10,427 bases of DNA, taken from the NCBI GenBank assembly GCA_003525525.1, contig DQED01000145.1, positions 1 through 10,427 of the forward strand. Direction: 5' to 3'. The translations under genes and the position numbers were made by a program. Position 1 is the first letter of the stretch. The number at the start of each line of letters is the position of its first letter. Shown here piece after piece: positions 6,394 through 10,427 of the stretch. The notes beneath the pieces were generated by a model. It was not told the origin of the DNA, ran no database searches, and saw nothing but the letters and a program-made list of their open reading frames with translations. This DNA comes from Desulfovibrio sp. GTDB lineage: Bacteria; Desulfobacterota; Desulfovibrionia; Desulfovibrionales; Desulfovibrionaceae.

Positions 6394-8874
6394 ATGGCTA
6401 TCGATTCCCCTGGCGTTTTCCCCGATGTTCCTGACGACGCCTTTCGTCGCGTGTTCCAATGTTCCCCCAACGCCGCGGTGCTGCGCGACGCCGACGGCGC
6501 CGTGCTGGCCGTCAACGCGGCCTTCGAGGCGCTTTTCGGCGTGGAGGCGGGAGAGGTCGTGGGCGAGGATCTGCGCGCGGTGGTGCGCCCGGTGGAGAGC
6601 CGCACGGGCGAGGACGGCGAGGTCTGGAGCCTCTCCGGCGCGGCGTTTTTGCGCCAGACCCGCTGGAGCGCCGGCGAAGGCGACGTGGCGGACGTGAGCG
6701 TCTCCCAGTTCGTGGTGGGCGCAAACGCCGGCAAGCCGGTCACCTGCATGCTCTTTCGCGACATTTCCAGCCGCCGCCGCGCCGAGGAGCAGCTGCGCGC
6801 CGCCGAGCGCAAGTACCGCTCCATCTTCGAAAACGCCGTGGAAGGCATCTTCCAGACCACGCCCGAAGGCCGCTACCTGGAAGTCAACGGCACCCTGGCC
6901 CGCATCTACGGCTTCGACGCCGTGGCCGAGATGACCGGGCATTTCCGCGACATCAAAAACCAGCTCTACGTCGTGCCGACCCGGCGCGACGACTTCGTGC
7001 GCGAGCTCGCCGCCCACGACCAGGTGCGCGATTTCGAGTCCGAGATCCGCAAGAAGGACGGCACGGTCATCTGGATTTCCGAAAACGCCCGGGTCGTGCG
7101 CGACACCGCCGGCCGGCCGCTCTATTACGAAGGCACGGTGGTGGACATCACCGACCGCAAGCGCGCCGAGGAGGCGCTCGCGGCCCAGCGCGCCTATTTC
7201 TCGCAGCTGTTCGCCAATTCGCCCCAGGCCATTTCGCTGATCGACATGCGCCGCAACATCGTGGACGTCAACGCGGCCTTCGAGGGCCTGTTCGGCTTCC
7301 GCGCGGCGGATATCAAGGGCTACGGCATGCGCGCCTTCATCGTGCCCGAGAGCCTGCTCACGGAATGCGAGAACGCGCGCGGCGCGATTCTGTCCGGCAA
7401 GTCCGTGGAGCGCGAGACCATGCGCCGCCACCGCGACGGCCGGCTGCTGCCCGTGTCCATGATCGGCTTCCCCATCGTGATCCAGGGCACGACCCAGGGC
7501 ATCGTCTACATCTACCAGGATATTTCCGAGCGCAAGGCCTTCGAGGCGCAGATCACCCACCAGGCCTTCCACGACGCCCTGACGGGCCTGCCCAACCGCA
7601 GCCTGTTCGCCGACCGCCTGGAGCGGGCGCTCACCCGCGCCGCCCGCCGCGACGACTACCAGTACGCCGTGCTCATGATCGATCTCAACAAGTTCAAGGG
7701 CATCAACGACACCCTGGGCCACCAGGCCGGGGACGCGCTGCTGGTCGAGGTGGCGCAGCGGCTGGGCCGCTGCGTGCGCGGCATGGACACCGTGGCCCGG
7801 CTCGGCGGGGACGAGTTCGCCGTCATCCTGGAAGAACTCAAATCCAAAAAGGAAGTCATGGCCGTGGTGGACCGCATCAGCGCGGTCCTGGCCCAGCCTT
7901 ATACCCTGTGCGGCTCCGTCGTCACCCCGGGTGCGAGCATCGGCATCGTGCTGCGCACCCGCGGCTACGCCTCGGCCGAGGACATCCTGCGCGACGCGGA
8001 CATCGCCATGTACCGCGCCAAGGAGCAGGGCCGGACGTCCATGATCTTCGACCGCAAGATGCACGAGGAGATCCTCGAGGCCATCAACCTGGAGGCCGAT
8101 TTGCGCCAGGCCCTGGCCGTCGGCGAGCTCCTGCTCCACTACCAGCCCATCGTGGACGTGCAGCACGGCGGCATCGAGGGGTTCGAGGCCCTCGTGCGCT
8201 GGGACCACCCGACCCGGGGGCTGGTGCCGCCGGCGCAGTTCATCCCCCTGGCCGAGGAAACCGGGCTCATCCTGCCGCTCGGGCGCTTCGTCATCGCCGA
8301 GGCCTGCCGGCAGCTGCGCGACTGGCAGCGCGACTATCCCGCCGCGCACGGGCTCTCGGTCAGCGTCAACGTCTCCTGCCGCCAGTTCGTGAAGGACGGG
8401 CTGGTGGAGCACGTGGCGCAGGTGCTCGCGGACACCGGCCTGCCGCCGGAGTGCCTCAAGCTCGAGATCACCGAATCCGTGCTCATGCACGACGCCCGGC
8501 ATACGGCCAAGGAGTTGTCGCGGCTCAAGGCCCTTGGCGTCAAGATCGCCATCGACGACTTCGGCACGGGCTATTCCTCCCTGTCCTACCTGCGCCAGCT
8601 GCCCATCGACCACCTCAAGATCGACCGCTCGTTCATCAGCGGCGAGGACTGCGAGGGCGAGAGCCAGGAAATCGTCAAGTCCATCATCTCCCTGGCGCGA
8701 AGCCTGGGCCTTACCGTCATCGCCGAGGGCGTGGAGCGCGAGGACCAGCTCGACCGGCTGCGCCGGTGCGCCTGCGACAAGGCGCAGGGGTTCATGTTCT
8801 CGCGCCCCCTGGACAAGGACGCCGCCGGCCGCCTGCTCGGCCGGTCGGGCGACGGCCGCTGCGCCTGCGCGTAG
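6394..8874 (+). CDS. Soluble PAS-PAS-PAS-GGDEF-EAL protein (diguanylate cyclase / c-di-GMP phosphodiesterase)
   Basis: An 826-residue protein; AGAGG lies about 7 bases before ATG 6394. There is no membrane segment or signal peptide. Three PAS domains lie at about 15-128, 137-262 (YRSIFENAVEGIFQTTPEGR) and 265-384 (YFSQLFANSPQAISLIDMRR), each ending in an xDIS/xDIT segment and a linker helix. The GGDEF domain (about 386-555) begins AFHDALTGLPNR, has an intact GGDEF at 471-475, and carries the inhibitory-site RGMD at 462-465 with the canonical five-residue gap. The EAL domain (about 563-815) keeps EAL (Glu 598), VNVSCRQF (Asn 659), EITES (Glu 691), DDFGTGYSS (Asp 721, 722), LKIDRSF (Lys 742), AEGVE (Glu 778) and QGFMFSRPL (Gln 798). 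Both activities are therefore possible; which dominates probably depends on the PAS inputs. No ligand can be inferred. It precedes a flagellar-type gene on the same strand, which fits a motility/biofilm role. It ends with an odd RCACA tail. Confidence 0.95.
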   Translation: MAIDSPGVFPDVPDDAFRRVFQCSPNAAVLRDADGAVLAVNAAFEALFGVEAGEVVGEDLRAVVRPVESRTGEDGEVWSLSGAAFLRQTRWSAGEGDVADVSVSQFVVGANAGKPVTCMLFRDISSRRRAEEQLRAAERKYRSIFENAVEGIFQTTPEGRYLEVNGTLARIYGFDAVAEMTGHFRDIKNQLYVVPTRRDDFVRELAAHDQVRDFESEIRKKDGTVIWISENARVVRDTAGRPLYYEGTVVDITDRKRAEEALAAQRAYFSQLFANSPQAISLIDMRRNIVDVNAAFEGLFGFRAADIKGYGMRAFIVPESLLTECENARGAILSGKSVERETMRRHRDGRLLPVSMIGFPIVIQGTTQGIVYIYQDISERKAFEAQITHQAFHDALTGLPNRSLFADRLERALTRAARRDDYQYAVLMIDLNKFKGINDTLGHQAGDALLVEVAQRLGRCVRGMDTVARLGGDEFAVILEELKSKKEVMAVVDRISAVLAQPYTLCGSVVTPGASIGIVLRTRGYASAEDILRDADIAMYRAKEQGRTSMIFDRKMHEEILEAINLEADLRQALAVGELLLHYQPIVDVQHGGIEGFEALVRWDHPTRGLVPPAQFIPLAEETGLILPLGRFVIAEACRQLRDWQRDYPAAHGLSVSVNVSCRQFVKDGLVEHVAQVLADTGLPPECLKLEITESVLMHDARHTAKELSRLKALGVKIAIDDFGTGYSSLSYLRQLPIDHLKIDRSFISGEDCEGESQEIVKSIISLARSLGLTVIAEGVEREDQLDRLRRCACDKAQGFMFSRPLDKDAAGRLLGRSGDGRCACA

Positions 8875-8916
8875 CGCGTTTTGGGCGGGAAAAGAAGTTT
8901 TCCGTTACGTTGCCGC

Positions 8917-8944
8917 TTAAGTTTTTGTGCGGAAAAGCCGATAA
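8917..8944 (+). promoter_or_regulatory. FliA (sigma-28) flagellar promoter
   Basis: The -10 element GCCGATAA (8937-8944) is a perfect match to the sigma-28 consensus. The -35 region reads TTAAGTTT (8917-8924), one mismatch from TAAAGTTT but with a 12- rather than 11-base spacer; TAAGTTTT (8918-8925) gives the exact spacer with two mismatches. The start would fall near 8951, about 16 bases before ATG 8967. Confidence 0.75.
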
Positions 8945-8966
8945 GCAGGCCGGCAAGGAGGCCGGC

Positions 8967-9488
8967 ATGAACGCTTTGCACGCCCTTTCCGCATCCGGCG
9001 ACATGGCGACGTCCCTGACGGCGATCAGGTTGTCCGATAACGCTTCCGCCGCTGCGCAGGCGGAGACGGACACGCCGTCGGAGGCCGCGCGCGACAGCGT
9101 GACCCTTTCCGACGCGGGCAAGGCCCTTTCCGCGGCCGCGGCGGGCGCAGCTCCGGGCGAGGCCGTGCAGGGACACGGCATGTCCGCGGGCAAGGCGTCG
9201 AAAGGCGCGTCGCAGAAAGCCTCCGGCGAGAGCGGCAACAAGGCCAGGAAGCTCAAGGAGCGTATCCGGGAGCTGATGCGCCGGGTCCAGGAACTGCAAG
9301 GCCGCGATCTCCCTGCGGAGCAGAAGCAGGCGCAGTTGATGCTGTTGCAGACGCAATTGATGCAAGCGCAAAACGAATACGCCATGGCCGCGCGGCAACA
9401 GAGCGCGTCCGGCGGCGGCGACAACAGCGACGCCGCGTCCTCCGTGGGCAATGCGGCGATAGCGGCCGTCGGCTCCCGGGCCGGTTGA
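8967..9488 (+). CDS. FlxA-like flagellar-regulon coiled-coil protein
   Basis: A 173-residue protein with AAGGAGG ahead of ATG 8967 and a FliA-type promoter just upstream. The N-terminal 90 residues are low-complexity, rich in Ala, Ser and Gly, with one ordered-looking element, DSVTLSDAGKALS (43-55), a segment style common in flagellum-linked proteins. Residues about 91-146 form a charged amphipathic coiled coil (ARKLKERIRELMRRVQELQG, then QKQAQLMLLQTQLMQAQNEY), resembling the FlxA-like family. The C-terminus is again Gly/Ser/Ala-rich. In E. coli flxA is itself transcribed by FliA, and its function is not established. No signal peptide or Cys is present. The family call rests on the coiled-coil pattern plus the promoter, so the name is tentative while the gene is solid. 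Confidence 0.75.
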   Translation: MNALHALSASGDMATSLTAIRLSDNASAAAQAETDTPSEAARDSVTLSDAGKALSAAAAGAAPGEAVQGHGMSAGKASKGASQKASGESGNKARKLKERIRELMRRVQELQGRDLPAEQKQAQLMLLQTQLMQAQNEYAMAARQQSASGGGDNSDAASSVGNAAIAAVGSRAG

Positions 9489-9545
9489 CAAGGCGGCCCG
9501 GCGGGCTTAAAGCCGAACGACCACGAAAACCCTTTTGAGGAAAAA

Positions 9546-9608
9546 ATGGACGATCCGTACAGTAGTTGTCGCGAAAACCAAGCGGTTTTGCACGTGCTTT
9601 TGAGATAG
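9546..9608 (+). CDS. Possible 20-residue small ORF
   Basis: GAGG (9537-9540) stands 5 bases before ATG 9546, opening MDDPYSSCRENQAVLHVLLR and a TAG stop. The base composition here is lower in GC than the surroundings. It may be the first reading frame after the flxA-like gene, or a leader peptide, or chance. AAAACC/GGTTTT inside it (9576-9591 region) can form a small hairpin. No homologue is recognised. Confidence 0.2.
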   Translation: MDDPYSSCRENQAVLHVLLR

Positions 9609-9711
9609 CGCCCCTGCCCAAAAGGCCTGCGCCGACGTCCCTCTCCCCCTGCGGAGACGGGTCGCCTCCGCCAGCCCGCCGGTCAGGCGGCGGCAGAAAA
9701 GGAGGCGCCCG

Positions 9712-9879
9712 ATGAACACGCCCTTCATCCGGTCCCACAGCGTCGCCTCGCGACCCCTTCCGAACGCCTGTCGCACCCTTGCGGCGGCGAGTGCTTTTTC
9801 GTGTCCGCGCCGGTACTGCGCCGCGCGCGCGACAAACGCCCCGGAACCTCCGTCATCAAGCCCCCTGCCCGCGTCGTAG
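9712..9879 (+). CDS. Possible 55-residue proline-rich leader ORF upstream of the mgtE-like gene
   Basis: AAAAGGAGG (9697-9705) lies 6 bases before ATG 9712, one of the best ribosome sites in the window. The product, MNTPFIRSHSVASRPLPNAC at the start, has nine prolines, with a cluster near the end (PEPPSSSPLP), and stops at 9879. Three hairpins follow before the transporter start. Proline-containing leader ORFs (mgtL, mgtP, corL) are known to control Mg2+ transporter genes in enterobacteria. The composition is otherwise unremarkable (Ala, Arg, Ser), so it could be a chance frame in GC-rich DNA. Confidence 0.3.
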   Translation: MNTPFIRSHSVASRPLPNACRTLAAASAFSCPRRYCAARATNAPEPPSSSPLPAS

Positions 9880-9884
9880 AACCC

Positions 9885-9914
9885 GGCGGCCCTGCCGCCT
9901 GATTCGCGTTTTTC
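9885..9914 (+). terminator. Small GC hairpin followed by T5, possible attenuator
   Basis: GGCGGC and GCCGCC (9885-9899) form a 6-bp stem with a three-base loop, five bases after the stop of the proline-rich small ORF. A T-run (9909-9913) follows after about nine bases. The gap between stem and T-run is too long for a classical terminator, so this is tentative. Confidence 0.3.
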
Positions 9915-9933
9915 CCGAGTGTTCCATGTGCTC

Positions 9934-9953
9934 CCGCCGCGCCCGCGCGGCGG
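9934..9953. repeat. Strong GC hairpin in the mgtE leader
   Basis: CCGCCGCGC (9934-9942) is perfectly complementary to GCGCGGCGG (9945-9953) with two bases between. It is followed by a second self-complementary element, GGCCGCGCGCGGCC (9980-9993). Both lie between the small ORF and the transporter start. In GC-rich DNA such stems arise fairly easily. Confidence 0.5.
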
Positions 9954-10026
9954 CGGTTGCCCACATGGACGCCCGAACCGGCCGCGCGCGGCCCTTTCGC
10001 GGCGTCCGAAGCAGGGGAGGCTTGCC

Positions 10027-10427
10027 ATGAGCGAACTCTACGTCAGCGCCGTGCTGGGGCGCCCCGTCATCGATCCGTCCGGCGCGACGCTCGGCCGCCT
10101 GGACGATTTGCGCCTGGTCCCGGGCGAGACCCTGCCCGTGGTGTCCGGGCTTTTCATCCGCGCGCAGGGGGAACGGCGCTTCATCCCCTGGCGGGCCGTC
10201 AACCTCTTCACCCCGGTCGTGGTCTCGGCCGACCCCGACGCCGCCGGCCACGCCGACGCGCATGCCGACGCCGCGCCGGACATCCGGCTGCGCCGCGACA
10301 TCCTGGACCGCCAGATCGTGGACGTGGACGGGGCCAAGGTGGTGCGCGTCAACGACCTCAAGCTCGCGACCAGGGGCGCAAGCCTCCTCGTCGCCGCCGT
10401 GGACGTGGGCGTGCGCGGCATGGCCCG
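10027..10427 (+). CDS. mgtE: MgtE-type magnesium transporter with N-terminal PRC-barrel, 3' end cut by window edge
   Basis: 133 codons are visible from ATG 10027, with GGGGAGG about 7 bases ahead. The N-terminus MSELYVSAVLGRPVIDPSGA continues LGRLDDLRLVPGE, a PRC-barrel pattern (about residues 1-65), and a second such unit starts at DIRLRRDILDRQIVDVDGAK (about 89 on), then VVRVNDLKL and VAAVDVGVRGMAR. Tandem units of this style head a class of deltaproteobacterial and other MgtE-type proteins in which MgtE_N, CBS and five-helix transport domains follow; those would lie beyond the edge. The linker between the units (PDAAGHADAHADAAPD) is Ala/Asp/His repetitive. If full length, the product would be an inner-membrane Mg2+ channel gated by cytoplasmic Mg2+. 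It could instead be a stand-alone PRC-barrel protein. The long upstream stretch may hold its control region. Confidence 0.72.
   Translation, partial: MSELYVSAVLGRPVIDPSGATLGRLDDLRLVPGETLPVVSGLFIRAQGERRFIPWRAVNLFTPVVVSADPDAAGHADAHADAAPDIRLRRDILDRQIVDVDGAKVVRVNDLKLATRGASLLVAAVDVGVRGMA

Larger units (their letters stand above)
9489..10026. other. 538-base stretch upstream of the mgtE-like gene
   Basis: No conventional gene is visible. It holds a possible 20-residue ORF (9546-9608), a region with interleaved GC stems (CGCCTCC at 9663-9669 against GGAGGCG at 9701-9707, enclosing CGCC/GGCG), a 55-residue ORF (9712-9879) and three hairpins (9885-9899, 9934-9953, 9980-9993). I looked for the known Mg2+ riboswitch (M-box) core and did not see it. 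No clear sigma-70 promoter or flxA-like terminator was found. Confidence 0.6.

Noticed and set aside
6310..8613. A 767-residue open frame on the minus strand opposite the GGDEF-EAL gene
   Set aside because: It mirrors a gene with complete domain signatures on the plus strand; its product is a Gly/Val/His/Ala-biased sequence typical of antisense frames in GC-rich DNA.
6459..9488. A 1009-residue plus-strand frame running across the GGDEF-EAL gene into the FlxA-like gene
   Set aside because: Most of it is an Arg/Pro-rich out-of-frame reading; only the last 173 residues are real and they start at ATG 8967 with their own ribosome site and promoter.
9489..10026. M-box or other known riboswitch ahead of the Mg2+ transporter
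   Set aside because: I looked for the conserved core sequences of the M-box, fluoride and yybP-ykoY types and did not find them; a covariance-model scan (Infernal against Rfam) would be decisive.
9507..10028. A 173-residue minus-strand frame in the mgtE upstream region
   Set aside because: It is Arg/Gly-rich, has no ribosome site of note, and overlaps the transporter start; more likely a chance frame.

Overview
The window looks like chromosomal DNA of a GC-rich, motile, Gram-negative bacterium, most plausibly a sulfate-reducing deltaproteobacterium of the Desulfovibrio group. This is inferred from gene style: PRC-barrel-type MgtE, a stand-alone Nif11-like protein, PAS-rich signalling proteins, a FliA-type flagellar promoter and strong GGAGG ribosome sites. 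No database search was possible.

Bases 1-3171, all minus strand. Reading with transcription from the right: a small eight-cysteine lipoprotein (3171-2842), then a well-matched sigma-54 promoter (2674-2688) feeding a Nif11-like small protein (2642-2394), a membrane PAS-PAS histidine kinase (about 2262-634), a DUF883/YqjD-like membrane-anchored protein (558-253) and the start of a YqjE-like holin-superfamily membrane protein that runs off the left edge. The last four could form one sigma-54-driven unit that includes an orphan sensor kinase.

Bases 3172-3850 hold no convincing protein gene but are rich in structure: two perfect GGTACA-type palindromes exactly 42 bp apart, an orphan bidirectional-looking hairpin that may end an unannotated small RNA, and a textbook terminator for glnS.

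Bases 3851-6077, minus strand: glnS (glutaminyl-tRNA synthetase) with its own sigma-70 promoter and a perfect hairpin at the predicted 5' end of its mRNA, preceded by a secreted SH3-like protein with a near-consensus promoter (TTGACG-16-TATAAT) and a roughly 98-nt leader.

Bases 6394-10427, plus strand: a soluble PAS-PAS-PAS-GGDEF-EAL protein with every catalytic signature intact, a FlxA-like coiled-coil protein behind a FliA (sigma-28) promoter, a roughly 540-base stretch with two candidate small ORFs and three hairpins, and the N-terminal PRC-barrel part of an MgtE-type magnesium transporter cut by the right edge.

The c-di-GMP enzyme next to a flagellar-regulon gene fits a motility/sessility theme. 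The most interesting items are non-coding: the sigma-54/Nif11/kinase unit, the paired palindromes, the glnS 5' hairpin and the possible leader-peptide attenuator ahead of mgtE.
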